Assembly (NCBI GenBank): GCA_964648045.1
Contig: CAZYNU010000008.1
Coordinates: forward strand, 1-36,322
Length of the DNA: 36,322 bases
Source: JAGOUB01 sp964648045
GTDB taxonomy: Bacteria > Patescibacteriota > Gracilibacteria > Peribacterales > Peribacteraceae
Reading direction: 5' to 3'
Within the stretch, counting starts at the first letter, position 1, and each line of letters starts with the position of its first letter. A program made the position numbers and the translations under genes. The notes under the pieces were generated by a model. It was not told the origin of the DNA and did not search any database. It worked only from the letters and a program-made list of their open reading frames with translations. This document shows positions 22,691-31,205 of this stretch, one piece after another.

Positions 22691-24709
22691 TTAGACGGCG
22701 TCAACCGTGCCGGGGGCCGTCTTGCCGGAACCGGTTTGCACCTCCAAAGCGCGCGATTCCTTCAATTCACGCATGCGGACCCGCAGGCGGGCGGAGAGGC
22801 CTGGTTCGTTGGAGATGGCAGCATCCAGCCGGCGGAGGATTTGGCCCTCATCAGGGAGACCTTCAACAGCCTTCATATCGGCAACGAGTTGGTTAAAGCG
22901 CGAAGCCGACAGGCGGTAGGTGTTCACGCGCCCAAGGATCTCGCCGACCAGCTTCTCGATTTGGTCGGCCGTCAGACGCTGCGTTGGCAATGGTGCGGCT
23001 GGACCGCGTCGCGAGGTGCTTTCCATGGCTATTTCCGGTCGACGCTGACGGGCTAGGGTGTTGATGGTTCGCTCTAGGGCGGTAGCCTCACGTTGGACAT
23101 CCGCCGAGTTGTCATCCACGTTCGTGCGCAGGTCGCTAAGGAGCGGCGACAGATCGACTAGGCTTGAGAGGTCGGTTTCGGGTTCTGCCTGTAAAGCAGT
23201 GCGCAACGATGCAATGGCGTCGAGCAAGACGGTCTGACGGCTCTCGGCGGCATCACTTTCTGGCAAGGCGGCGGTGGTGGCCAAGACGGCCTGCTTCAGC
23301 GGATAGCTCACGTCGCTTGGCAGAGCGGCCGCGAGTTGGATGGTGTTGGCGGCCAGCTCATTCACCACAAAGTCGGCGGTGGCGCCGCTGCCGCTGTGTG
23401 ATTCGGCTGCCAATGACAGAATGGTATCGCGGTATTCGGCCAGCAGTGAGCGCACCAGTTCGCCGCTGCCTGCGCTTCCCTCGGGAATTGTCGCAATGAC
23501 GGCCGAGCCGCTGGCGGCCAGGCGGAGCACCTGCGACGTGGCCTCCACGGCGTCGGTCGGCGCGTCTGGCAAGAGGGCTGCCGCTTCATTTAGGCGCGTT
23601 TCAGCCAAGGCAAGAGTTTTTTGCGCGCGTGCCTGTCCGCTGAATGTGAAGAGTAAGTCAACGGCTTCGGCAGCGCGCTTCACGCGATAGAGAGGTGAAG
23701 TGGGCAGGATGCCCGCGCTGGCGGCGCGCACCTCGTGCTGCCACTGTGCCAGTTCACGGCGGTGGGCCGAATCGCGAGCAAGATTTTCGGTTACCCAGGC
23801 ATCGGCGGCGCCCTGGGGGTTAATGGCCGACAGACGAGGGGCGATGCCGGGTCCGGCTACCAGGCGTTGATCGGGTTGCAGGATGAATTCTTCGTCGTCC
23901 ACGGTGACACGAGCACTGCGATCCCACACATCGACGGTGAGCAGTGAGCCGTTCACGCGTAATCCAACGCTGCCCTCATTGACGGTGACGATCCCGGCAG
24001 GCGTTTCCACGCTGAGACCTGCCAGACCGGCGGGAATGAGGCTGTAGATCCAGGCTGTGCCGTCGTAGAGCGAGCCCGTAAGAGGTAAGACCGGATGTGA
24101 GGCTAGGTCGTCGAGTGCGAAGACGGTGGCCGGTGCTAGGCGCACGACGCCATAGGAATGGAGTGTGAATGTGGCTTCGCCGTCGCCGGTGGTGATACGG
24201 CCTGGTCCTTCTAGGGTGATTTCGCCGGTGATGGGTTGCAGCAAACCTTCATCGCCCAGCGAGATGGTCCCCCGCGTGGCGGTAAGCGTCACCGAGGTGG
24301 CGGCAACGGTGCGCGGTGCCAAGAAGAGGAGCGGGCTCGAGCGAACGAGGACTGCCACGATCAAGACGGCAACCGTCCACTTGGCCATGCCCAATCCAAA
24401 CGTGCGAGCCGGAGCCGGAGTCATGTGGGCGGCCATCAGCGTGCGGACACGCGAATGTAGGGCGTCGTCGGGTTCGAGCCATTGGCGTACCTGCGTGAGC
24501 AGATTGGCGGCGCGGGCCGGTTCTAAGCGTTGTTCAATGCGACTCCAGACTCGGGCTTTGCGGGTGGCATCTGGCTCGAGCGAATGTAGGGCCCGGTCCA
24601 GCGCCGCGGAACGCCGTGTCTCCCCATTTTTGGGCTCTGCGCGCGCAGCCGCCCGCTCTTCCAGAGAGGAGAGCGCGTCGACCAGCCGATGGAGAAGGGT
24701 GGAGAACAT
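22691..24709 (-). CDS. Anti-sigma/FecR-like membrane protein with DUF5667 domain
   Basis: A 672-residue protein. The N-terminal ~110 residues are cytoplasmic and helical, a single membrane segment lies around residues 112-132 (MAKWTVAVLIVAVLV), and an extracytoplasmic beta-rich FecR-like domain follows (about 150-300, with GEATFTLHSYGVVRLAP and VETPAGIVTVNEGSV). Then comes a DUF5667-type helical module (LPTSPLYRVKRAAEAVDLLF...RAQKTLALAETRLNEAAALL) and a long helical C-terminus. Sitting 40 bp downstream of an ECF sigma gene, it is probably the cognate anti-sigma or a surface sensor. The ATG at 24709 follows the topology; there is no Shine-Dalgarno. Confidence 0.8.
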   Translation of the reverse strand: MFSTLLHRLVDALSSLEERAAARAEPKNGETRRSAALDRALHSLEPDATRKARVWSRIEQRLEPARAANLLTQVRQWLEPDDALHSRVRTLMAAHMTPAPARTFGLGMAKWTVAVLIVAVLVRSSPLLFLAPRTVAATSVTLTATRGTISLGDEGLLQPITGEITLEGPGRITTGDGEATFTLHSYGVVRLAPATVFALDDLASHPVLPLTGSLYDGTAWIYSLIPAGLAGLSVETPAGIVTVNEGSVGLRVNGSLLTVDVWDRSARVTVDDEEFILQPDQRLVAGPGIAPRLSAINPQGAADAWVTENLARDSAHRRELAQWQHEVRAASAGILPTSPLYRVKRAAEAVDLLFTFSGQARAQKTLALAETRLNEAAALLPDAPTDAVEATSQVLRLAASGSAVIATIPEGSAGSGELVRSLLAEYRDTILSLAAESHSGSGATADFVVNELAANTIQLAAALPSDVSYPLKQAVLATTAALPESDAAESRQTVLLDAIASLRTALQAEPETDLSSLVDLSPLLSDLRTNVDDNSADVQREATALERTINTLARQRRPEIAMESTSRRGPAAPLPTQRLTADQIEKLVGEILGRVNTYRLSASRFNQLVADMKAVEGLPDEGQILRRLDAAISNEPGLSARLRVRMRELKESRALEVQTGSGKTAPGTVDAV

Positions 24710-24749
24710 CACACTTGTCGCTTCTACAAACGGGAGAAATAGGGGGTTG

Positions 24750-25319
24750 TTACGTTTCTGGGTCCAAATCGGGAGGTAAAAGCGATTCCAGCTTTCGGAG
24801 GGCTCGGAGCTTGAGAACACGCACTCCGCCCTCGCTGGTCTGTAGAATGCGGGCGACGGCATTGCCGGGCAGGCCGCCAATAAACGACAGCATGAGCACC
24901 TCGCGGTAACGGCTGGGTAATTGGTTCACGGCATGGCGCACGGCCAAGATGGTCGCCTTGCGCTGCAGGGCGGTGTCGGCGCGGTTCAATTCATCCTCGT
25001 CCAACACGTCTTCGGGCATTTCTTCAAAGCGGCGGTCTTTGCGATAGACGTCGATGACGGCATGGCGGGCGATGCGGAAGAGCCAGGCCAGGAAGGGGAC
25101 TGATTCCTGCGGTTTGTAGCTGCCAAGCTTCTCCCAGGCCTTCACGAAAATATCGGCGGCCACGTCTTCGGCGGCTTCCGGCGGCAGGCGAAACGCGACG
25201 TAGCGGTACACGGAGGCAAAGCAGAGGTCGTAGACCTCGCCAAAGGCCGCGCGGTTACCTTCCTGGGCCTGCCGGACGAGGGTTTTTAGCCGCCCGTCAT
25301 CGATGGTTTGGGCCTCCAT
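24750..25319 (-). CDS. ECF-type RNA polymerase sigma factor
   Basis: A 189-residue sigma-70 family member containing only regions 2 and 4. Region 2: EVYDLCFASVYRYVAFRL, EDVAADIFVKAWEKL and FLAWLFRIARHAVIDVYRK. Region 4: LPSRYREVLMLSFIGGL followed by the helix-turn-helix up to LRKLESLLPPD. The ATG at 25319 is preferred over a GTG at 25328, because TATAGT (25336-25331) lies only 2 nt from the GTG but 11 nt from the ATG. It is followed by its probable membrane anti-sigma partner and preceded by an envelope polysaccharide gene, so its regulon may include surface genes. Confidence 0.93.
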   Translation of the reverse strand: MEAQTIDDGRLKTLVRQAQEGNRAAFGEVYDLCFASVYRYVAFRLPPEAAEDVAADIFVKAWEKLGSYKPQESVPFLAWLFRIARHAVIDVYRKDRRFEEMPEDVLDEDELNRADTALQRKATILAVRHAVNQLPSRYREVLMLSFIGGLPGNAVARILQTSEGGVRVLKLRALRKLESLLPPDLDPET

Positions 25320-25331
25320 GGTGGGCACCCA

Positions 25332-26753
25332 CTATAGCTGGTTTGAGGCACTTGTGCTGCCTGTATCAACCGAATTCTGCCCTTTTTGCAGGGCGATGGC
25401 GCACAGCATCCAGACGCTGAATGCCACGGCGGTGTCTTCCCAGGCGTGCAGAAATAGGGCGCCGATGGTCGTGCCAAGCAGGGCGACGGCCGCGGCTGTG
25501 CCCAGCGGATGACGCGCGCGGGCTAGCGGCCAGAGTCTCCAGAGTGCGAATGTCAGAATGCCAATCCACAGGCTGAACCCCGGCCAGCCTAACTCCACCG
25601 CGATCTGCAGATACCAGTTTTCGGGGTGAAACGGGCACCGACAGAGGCGATCTTGGGGTTGCACCTGTTTGTCCCCCAAGAAAACGCACAGTTCGGGCTG
25701 CGCTTCGGCCCAGCGCGGATCATCTTCGGGCTGGAGCATCACGCAGGCGTCCGCAAAGCGGCTGCTGGCCGGTCCGGCGCTGGCCAGACCCTCACCCCAT
25801 GGCGCCTGTACGACGCGGTGTAGAGCTTCGAGCGGTCGTTCAAAATGGCCGCGCGATGACGACAGGCGCACGATGGTGGCGGGAGCCGCGAGGATGCCCA
25901 CAAGCACGGCGGTCGCGAGTAATCCTGCCACTGGCATCAGCCAGCGTCGTGCCATGCGTGGACCGACCTGCAGGGCCGCCACGGTGAGGGTGCCAGCCAC
26001 GGCACCGATCCACGCCGTGCGCGAGAACGTGGCGGCTAAAGTGGCGATGAGCAGGGTGCCGAGCGCCAGTGTCCGAGTACGGCCGAGTTGGCCGGCAGAG
26101 GCCAATAGCGCGCCAATCGGCACCAGGAGCCAGAGTCCAAGTTGATTCGGACCGCTCAGCGTGGACTGCGCGCGGCGAATCGCCGTTCCGCCAATTTGAC
26201 TGAAGGGCGCCAGCGGCGAGTCGGGCAGATAGAGCGAGTGGAAGTCGGTGGCATAGCCAAGTGCGCCGAAGATGGACGTCGGCAGTACCAGTCCGGCTAG
26301 GCCCACGGCAGCGACGGCGCCTCCCACCCAGAGCAGTGCTGCGAGCAGGCGCGAGCGTGCCTGGTCGGACCAGGGCGCATGACGAAGGACGACGAAGGCA
26401 AGCGGTGCCAATACGTCGTAGCGCAGCCCTAGGAGCAGCTTGGGTGTGGGCGTGCCGTGCCAAGCGGCAGAGGCAACGGCCAAGGCGAAGAACCCGACGA
26501 TCAGGAGATCGAGAAGGTCACAGGTCGGGCGCTGTCCTCTGCGCCACATCTGCCAAATCTCCACCGCGGCCAAGGTGACGATGCCCGCGAGGAGTGCTTC
26601 TTTCCACAGCGCCAGCGCCGTGAGCGGGGCGTGGCCCGGCCCGGCGATGAGGCGTGTGGCGACAGTGACCAAGAGTGCGTGCAGCGGCAGTAGCACGATA
26701 AGCGCCACCGTCAGGCGTTCGCGGATGGCCTGCAGGGTAGGGCGAGTGGTCAT
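25332..26753 (-). CDS. O-antigen ligase-like polytopic membrane protein
   Basis: A 473-residue protein with about eleven hydrophobic segments. A large loop near the C-terminal third contains the family signature HPENWYLQIAVELGWPG, the equivalent of the H-N-x-Y-L...E-x-G motif of Wzy_C/WaaL. It would join or polymerise lipid-linked glycans on the outer face of the membrane. A TGCTATTCT extended -10 lies 10 nt upstream, in the 21-bp gap after the UPP synthase gene. The sigma gene follows almost immediately. Confidence 0.85.
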   Translation of the reverse strand: MTTRPTLQAIRERLTVALIVLLPLHALLVTVATRLIAGPGHAPLTALALWKEALLAGIVTLAAVEIWQMWRRGQRPTCDLLDLLIVGFFALAVASAAWHGTPTPKLLLGLRYDVLAPLAFVVLRHAPWSDQARSRLLAALLWVGGAVAAVGLAGLVLPTSIFGALGYATDFHSLYLPDSPLAPFSQIGGTAIRRAQSTLSGPNQLGLWLLVPIGALLASAGQLGRTRTLALGTLLIATLAATFSRTAWIGAVAGTLTVAALQVGPRMARRWLMPVAGLLATAVLVGILAAPATIVRLSSSRGHFERPLEALHRVVQAPWGEGLASAGPASSRFADACVMLQPEDDPRWAEAQPELCVFLGDKQVQPQDRLCRCPFHPENWYLQIAVELGWPGFSLWIGILTFALWRLWPLARARHPLGTAAAVALLGTTIGALFLHAWEDTAVAFSVWMLCAIALQKGQNSVDTGSTSASNQL

Positions 26754-26774
26754 GGAGTGGACAAGAATAGCACC

Positions 26775-27491
26775 TTAGGCGCCGCGGCGCTGGTTGGTGC
26801 TCCGGAAGGCATGAATGTCGTCGCGGAGCATATCGGGTGTCATGTCGGGGAAGAATTCCGGACGAAAGCGGATGCGTGTTTCACGTCGGTACGCGTGCAA
26901 AAATTCGTTGTCGTGCACGGGGCCGTCGGTACTCTCGCCAGTGCGAATGATCAGGTCGAAGGGCGCGTAGGCGATCCCTTGCTTGGGGAGATCTAAGTAC
27001 TGTTTCCAATCGCCGTTGCCGCCGGCTGCGTGCCAGGCTTCTAGTGCCCGTTCCTCCTCGTCGCGTCCGCTGTATCCCAGGCAGAGCGCCACCACCATGC
27101 CGCGTCGGTCTCGGGTGAAGGCGGCAATCTCGTCGATGAGTCCGCGTTCGGCAGCGGTGAGCAGTTCGCTGCGACCCATGTGCACAAAGCGTAGGGCAGC
27201 GTTCTCCGGCTCGTGCATCCATTCATCACGCACGCGCTTGAGAAATGTTTCGTACACCTTGTGCAGCACGGCCAGTTCGGCGGCCGGCCGCTCGCGGAGG
27301 TTCTCTACCGATCCGCCCCAGACGGCAAAGGCCATTGCACCTTCTTGGGCGGCCACGGCTATCTGTGTGCGGATGATGGCGGCGCCGGCTTCGTAAGCTT
27401 CTTTGAATGACTTGCCGTTGGTGCGCGCCCAGCGCCGCTGGCCGTCGGGAATAACGGCAAGCCGAAGCGACGTGTGGCGGTCGGCGTCCAT
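26775..27491 (-). CDS. Undecaprenyl diphosphate synthase family (cis-prenyltransferase), divergent
   Basis: A 238-residue protein making long-chain polyprenyl diphosphate lipid carriers. It keeps the first motif as AVIPDGQRRWA (D16; usual Asn is Gln), the SVENLRERPAAEL block and the C-terminal DLIIRTGE followed by FRPEFFPDMT. The usual GHxxG after motif 1 reads AYEAG, so the conserved His is Tyr33. Activity is probable but chain length or role could differ from standard UppS. It is 4 nt downstream of gpmI and upstream of the O-antigen ligase-like gene, which fits lipid-carrier supply. Confidence 0.85.
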   Translation of the reverse strand: MDADRHTSLRLAVIPDGQRRWARTNGKSFKEAYEAGAAIIRTQIAVAAQEGAMAFAVWGGSVENLRERPAAELAVLHKVYETFLKRVRDEWMHEPENAALRFVHMGRSELLTAAERGLIDEIAAFTRDRRGMVVALCLGYSGRDEEERALEAWHAAGGNGDWKQYLDLPKQGIAYAPFDLIIRTGESTDGPVHDNEFLHAYRRETRIRFRPEFFPDMTPDMLRDDIHAFRSTNQRRGA

Positions 27492-27495
27492 GGCG

Positions 27496-29004
27496 TCAGT
27501 GCATTTCGGGCGGCACGGGCAGACCGAGGATCTTCAAGCTGAGCGGTGCGATGTCCTTTAAGCCGGTCAGTCCCTGCAGGTCGGCGGCGCTCTTGATGAT
27601 CGAAGAGCGCACGAACGTCTGCACCTTATTGCAGCTGTGACTTGGACTGATGGTGTCGGTGCCGGGCACGAGCATCTCCTCGCAGTTGCCGTGATCGGCC
27701 GTCACGATCCAGTCGTAACCGTTCGCTTCCAGTTCGGGCAAGAGGCGGGCCAACTGTGCGTCCACCGATTCGCAACTCTTCACCACGGCCTCGATTTGTC
27801 CGCCGTGGCCCACGAGGTCGCAGTTCGCGTAGTTCATCACGATCAGGTCGTAGGTCTGGATGCGCACGCGAGCGAGCACTTCTTCGGTCAACTGACTGGC
27901 GCTCATCTCGGGCGTCTCGGCGTAGTTTGGCACCTTTGGCGATTCGACCAGCACACGATCTTCGCCTTCGTAGGGTTCCTGACGCTGGGCATTAAAGAAG
28001 AACGTGGCGTGTGCGAATTTGTCGGTTTCGGCCACGCGCAGTTGCTTCTTGCCGGCGTTCGAGACCACTTCCCCGAGGGTGTTTCTCACGTCGGCCGGTG
28101 GGAAGGCTACGGGCAGATGCTGGGAGTATGGCCCCATGCAGACCACGTCCTTCACGCGTACGGGGCGCGGGAAGTGCTGAAAATCTGCGGCTTCGAGGGC
28201 CTCGACGATTTGCACCGAGCGGTCGCTGCGGAAGTTCACGCAGACGGCCACATGGCTTTCGCCGATCGCCTGGAAAGCGGGCGTCTTGAGTGCGCGCAGA
28301 TAGTAGTCGGTCTTCTGGCCGGTGGGTGCTTCGATGTACCAGTTGCGCACACCCTCTTCCAAGTCCGGCGTTTCCTGGCCTAGGCCCTGGGTCATCAGGT
28401 CGTAGGCCAGTTTTGTGCGGCCATACTGCTTGTCGCGGTCCATGCCGTAGTAGCGGCCGACCAGCGAGGCGACGGCGCCAATTTTCTGCTCGTCGATCTC
28501 TTCTTCTAGCAGCTTGAAGTCGGTGGTGAATTGTTGTTCGCCCACGTCGCGACCGTCGCCGAAGAGGTGAAGGAACACTTGTTCGACGCCTTTTTGTTTC
28601 GCTAGGCGGAGCATGGCATGGAAGTGCTCCGCCGAACTGTGCACGCCACCGGTGGAGTAGAGGCCAAAGAGGTGGAGCGGCACTTTACGCTCCACTGCGC
28701 GCTCGCAGGCGCCGGCAAGGACGGGATTCTTCTCGAAATCCCCCAGGCGAATGGCACGGTCGATTTCGGCTAGTGGTTGAAAGACCACACGGCCGGCGCC
28801 GATGGTCAGGTGGCCGGGCTCACTGGCGCCCTGCTGCCCTTGAGGCAGGCCGACGGCTTCACCCGAGGCGTCCATGAGCACGCTCGGCACCTCGGCTTCG
28901 AGGCGTTTGATGGTGGGCATGTTTGCGAGTGAGCGGGCGTTACCGGGACCGTCGGGTGCAACGCCGAACCCGTCGACGACAATGAGACAGAGGCGGTTGT
29001 TCAT
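27496..29004 (-). CDS. gpmI: 2,3-bisphosphoglycerate-independent phosphoglycerate mutase
   Basis: A 502-residue metalloenzyme of glycolysis. Motifs are CLIVVDGFGVAPDGPGNA, the catalytic serine in GASEPGHLTIGAGR (usual form GNSEVGH), LHLFGDGRDVG, VNFRSDRSVQ, AETDKFAHATFFFN, NYANCDLVGHGG and TADHGNCEEM, then SPSHSCNKV. The start ATG gives the family N-terminus and is 6 nt after TAGGAT, so the mRNA is predicted leaderless. First gene of the leftward run towards the sigma factor. Confidence 0.97.
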   Translation of the reverse strand: MNNRLCLIVVDGFGVAPDGPGNARSLANMPTIKRLEAEVPSVLMDASGEAVGLPQGQQGASEPGHLTIGAGRVVFQPLAEIDRAIRLGDFEKNPVLAGACERAVERKVPLHLFGLYSTGGVHSSAEHFHAMLRLAKQKGVEQVFLHLFGDGRDVGEQQFTTDFKLLEEEIDEQKIGAVASLVGRYYGMDRDKQYGRTKLAYDLMTQGLGQETPDLEEGVRNWYIEAPTGQKTDYYLRALKTPAFQAIGESHVAVCVNFRSDRSVQIVEALEAADFQHFPRPVRVKDVVCMGPYSQHLPVAFPPADVRNTLGEVVSNAGKKQLRVAETDKFAHATFFFNAQRQEPYEGEDRVLVESPKVPNYAETPEMSASQLTEEVLARVRIQTYDLIVMNYANCDLVGHGGQIEAVVKSCESVDAQLARLLPELEANGYDWIVTADHGNCEEMLVPGTDTISPSHSCNKVQTFVRSSIIKSAADLQGLTGLKDIAPLSLKILGLPVPPEMH

Positions 29005-29016
29005 GGCGCTATCCTA
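29005..29016 (-). promoter_or_regulatory. gpmI promoter -10, leaderless layout
   Basis: TAGGAT at 29016-29011, then 6 nt (AGCGCC) to the ATG at 29004. Confidence 0.55.
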
Positions 29017-29074
29017 GCGCCCAGGTGCCCTTCACCCAACTTCCCGCCATCTGGCGCAAATAGGCCATTTCTGG

Positions 29075-29087
29075 TATCATGGGGGGA
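29075..29087 (+). promoter_or_regulatory. Promoter of small membrane protein gene, leaderless layout
   Basis: TGGTATCAT is an extended -10 (hexamer 29075-29080), followed by GGGGGGA and the ATG at 29088 (7 nt gap). An in-frame ATG at 29079 overlaps the -10 and cannot be the start of this transcript. Confidence 0.6.
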
Positions 29088-29438
29088 ATGCATCATTACG
29101 ACTTCAACGAGCCTGAGCCGCGCACCAGCATCACGATGGGGCTTATCACGTGCATCTTGATCGTGGCCGCCGTGGCGGCGCTGGGAAAGGCGATGGTGAA
29201 TTTGCAGGCTGCGCTCGTTAGTAAGCCCGACGTGGGCATCTATCTGCTTCTTGCCGACATGGAACTGGGCGAAACGTCGCTCTTGCGCGATATGGGCGAT
29301 ACGCGCGATTACTACGCCGACAGCAAAGAGGGGCCCTTGCTGGTTCATTTGCATCGTGAAGGTGGCGAGTGGGAGCTGGCCGGTTATGAGCGCCTGCGTG
29401 GCGCCGGTTCAGGTGTGACGGTCCGTCCGGGCGCGTAG
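29088..29438 (+). CDS. Uncharacterised single-TM protein
   Basis: Not recognised. A 116-residue protein: a short acidic N-terminus (HHYDFNEPEPR), one membrane segment at about 15-36 (MGLITCILIVAAVAALGKAM), then an extracytoplasmic or cytoplasmic acidic domain with GETSLLRDMGDTRDYYAD. The last 30 bp overlap the convergent wecG/tagA-like gene. It sits between gpmI and a glycan gene, which suggests an envelope role but nothing more. Confidence 0.7.
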   Translation: MHHYDFNEPEPRTSITMGLITCILIVAAVAALGKAMVNLQAALVSKPDVGIYLLLADMELGETSLLRDMGDTRDYYADSKEGPLLVHLHREGGEWELAGYERLRGAGSGVTVRPGA

Positions 29439-30149
29439 AACGAAGAGCGGGAAGACGACCACGGCCTTGATGATGCGCGGCAGGCGCGACGGTTCTTGGA
29501 GGAGCCGCCAGAACCACTCCAGGCCAAGGGAGCGTAGAAGTTGTGGTGCACGTTGCACACGCCCGGCGATGAAGTCGAACGTGCCGCCGATGCCCATGGC
29601 CACGCGCACGCTTGGCATCTCTTTGAGATACCGGTCGATCCACTCGTCTTGCCTGGGTGCGCCGTAGGCGACGAGTAGGAGTTTGGCGTTGCTGGCATTC
29701 ACCGCGGCCACGATGGCCGCCGCGTCGTCGTCGCGTGGGCTGGCCTCAAGGACGCCGGCGACGGCGAGGGAGGGATTGCGGCGCTTGAGTTCCTCAGCGG
29801 CGCGACCGGCGACGTTCTCACGTCCGCCTAAAAAGAAAACCGGAGACTCTGGACCCAGTTCGCCGCAGAGGCGCTGTACGGTGTCGACGCCCGTCACGCG
29901 TTGCTGGTTGCTCGCGCCCGCGCGGCGCATGGCCCAGGCGACGCCGGTGCTGTCGGGCAGATTGAGGGCGGTGCGGTTGAGAAGCGCGAGGAATTCGGGA
30001 TGGCTTGCGGCGTACACCAGCATTTCATTGTTCGGCGTCATCACGTGGTTCTGCCGTGCGCCGGCGAGCATGGTACGAAGCGCGATCGCAGCTATGTCCG
30101 GCGTGATAGCGTCGAGAGGGGCGCCGAGGACGGTCACGCGATTGCTCAT
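29409..30149 (-). CDS. WecG/TagA/CpsF family glycosyltransferase
   Basis: A 246-residue GT26 protein that transfers a sugar to a lipid-linked acceptor on the inner face of the membrane. Motifs are HVMTPNNEMLVYA, LPDSTGVAWAMR, QRVTGVD, GAPRQDEWID and the signature GIGGTFDFIAGRVQRAP followed by GLEWFWRLLQEPSRLPRI. The C-terminal hydrophobic/basic helix would hold it to the membrane. Its ATG overlaps the stop of the DUF167 gene by 4 bp. Confidence 0.95.
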   Translation of the reverse strand: MSNRVTVLGAPLDAITPDIAAIALRTMLAGARQNHVMTPNNEMLVYAASHPEFLALLNRTALNLPDSTGVAWAMRRAGASNQQRVTGVDTVQRLCGELGPESPVFFLGGRENVAGRAAEELKRRNPSLAVAGVLEASPRDDDAAAIVAAVNASNAKLLLVAYGAPRQDEWIDRYLKEMPSVRVAMGIGGTFDFIAGRVQRAPQLLRSLGLEWFWRLLQEPSRLPRIIKAVVVFPLFVLRARTDRHT

Positions 30150-30412
30150 GCGCGCAAGGTCAGGCGCACGACCTTGCGACGGTCGGCGGCGCCGGCCACG
30201 AGCGTGGCGTCGGCGCGGAACGATTCTTCTAACAGCGTGAGGAGTTCGGCGTTGGCGCGTCCGTCCTCGGCTGGGGCGCGCACACTCACCTTCAGCGTGC
30301 CGTCTTCCAGGACTGGGCCCAGTCCGGCTTGCTTGGCACCTGGCCGACAGCGCACGCCTACGGTCAGTCGACCGTCCTGGCCGAGCCGTTGCTGAAGCGC
30401 TTCTAGGTCCAT
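30146..30412 (-). CDS. DUF167 (YggU) family protein
   Basis: An 88-residue protein. It has the RPGAKQAGLGP and APAEDGRANAELLTLL motifs of the family; function is not established. It lies 1 nt after trmD and overlaps the glycosyltransferase gene by 4 bp, so all three are translated from one transcript. Confidence 0.93.
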   Translation of the reverse strand: MDLEALQQRLGQDGRLTVGVRCRPGAKQAGLGPVLEDGTLKVSVRAPAEDGRANAELLTLLEESFRADATLVAGAADRRKVVRLTLRA

Positions 30413-30413
30413 C

Positions 30414-31076
30414 TCAGCGGGTATTGGCGCGCCGCCATTCGGCGATCTTCTTGTGGTCGCCAGAGAGGAGTACGTCGGGCACCTTCAATCCGCGGAAGAC
30501 TTCGGGGCGGGTGTAGTGGGGGTACTCGCGCTTGCCGTCCAGTGCCGGCGAGAAGCTCTCTTCGTGGGCGGAGTCCTCGTGGCCGAGCACGCCGGGCACG
30601 TGGCGCGCCACGGCATCGATGAGCACCATCGCTGGCAACTCGCCGCCGGTGAGCACGTAGTCGCCGATGGAGATTTCTTCGTCGATGAGGCCGGCATCCT
30701 TCACGCGTTGGTCGATGCCTTCGTAATGTCCGCAGAGCAGCAGCAGCCACGGTTCCTTCGCCAGCCGTTCGACTGTCGCCTGCGTGAGGCGCTCGCCACC
30801 GGGCGTCAGGAAAATCCGCCGCGGCGCAGCGCCAGGCAGAGGATCGGCCGCACTCGCCGCTTCGATGGCGGTTGCCACGGGCTCGGCCATCATCAACATG
30901 CCAGCCCCGCCGCCGTACGGGCGGTCATCAACCTGGCGATGGACGCCCTTGGCCTGATCGCGGATGTCGTGGATACGGAGCGTGAAGTGTCCTGCCTCGC
31001 GGGCGCGCTTGAGGATGCTCTCCGAGAGCGGTCCCGTGAACATGCCGGGAAAGAGGGTGAGGATATCGATACGCAC
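30414..31076 (-). CDS. trmD: tRNA (guanine37-N1)-methyltransferase
   Basis: A 220-residue SPOUT enzyme that methylates G37 with SAM. The PYGGGAGMLM motif, LTPGGERLTQ, LCGHYEGIDQRV, ISIGDYVLTGGELPAM and the C-terminal PHYTRPEVF...PDVLLSGDHKKI are all present, the trefoil-knot and tRNA-contact blocks. The GTG at 31076 gives the family MRIDILTLFP start; CATACT lies 6 nt upstream. An upstream in-frame ATG would add an unlikely 12 residues and lie before the predicted transcript start. Confidence 0.97.
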   Translation of the reverse strand: MRIDILTLFPGMFTGPLSESILKRAREAGHFTLRIHDIRDQAKGVHRQVDDRPYGGGAGMLMMAEPVATAIEAASAADPLPGAAPRRIFLTPGGERLTQATVERLAKEPWLLLLCGHYEGIDQRVKDAGLIDEEISIGDYVLTGGELPAMVLIDAVARHVPGVLGHEDSAHEESFSPALDGKREYPHYTRPEVFRGLKVPDVLLSGDHKKIAEWRRANTR

Positions 31077-31088
31077 GGCCAGAGTATG
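31077..31088 (-). promoter_or_regulatory. trmD promoter -10, leaderless layout
   Basis: CATACT at 31088-31083 then CTGGCC and the GTG start at 31076 (6 nt gap). Confidence 0.6.
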
Positions 31089-31146
31089 GCCTAAATGACG
31101 AAAAAACGCCATTCCTCCGCCTCTTGTGAGGCGGTCTTATGGGCGC

Positions 31147-31174
31147 TTGACCCTCGTTGGACCCGGACTAGACT
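31147..31174 (+). promoter_or_regulatory. Strong promoter of small transcript unit
   Basis: TTGACC at 31147-31152, a 16-nt spacer and TAGACT at 31169-31174. The transcript would begin near 31181 and end at the terminator at 31318, giving about 140 nt. Confidence 0.55.
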
Positions 31175-31205
31175 GGCCGCGATCCTGCGTACGCGCAGGA
31201 ACGAC

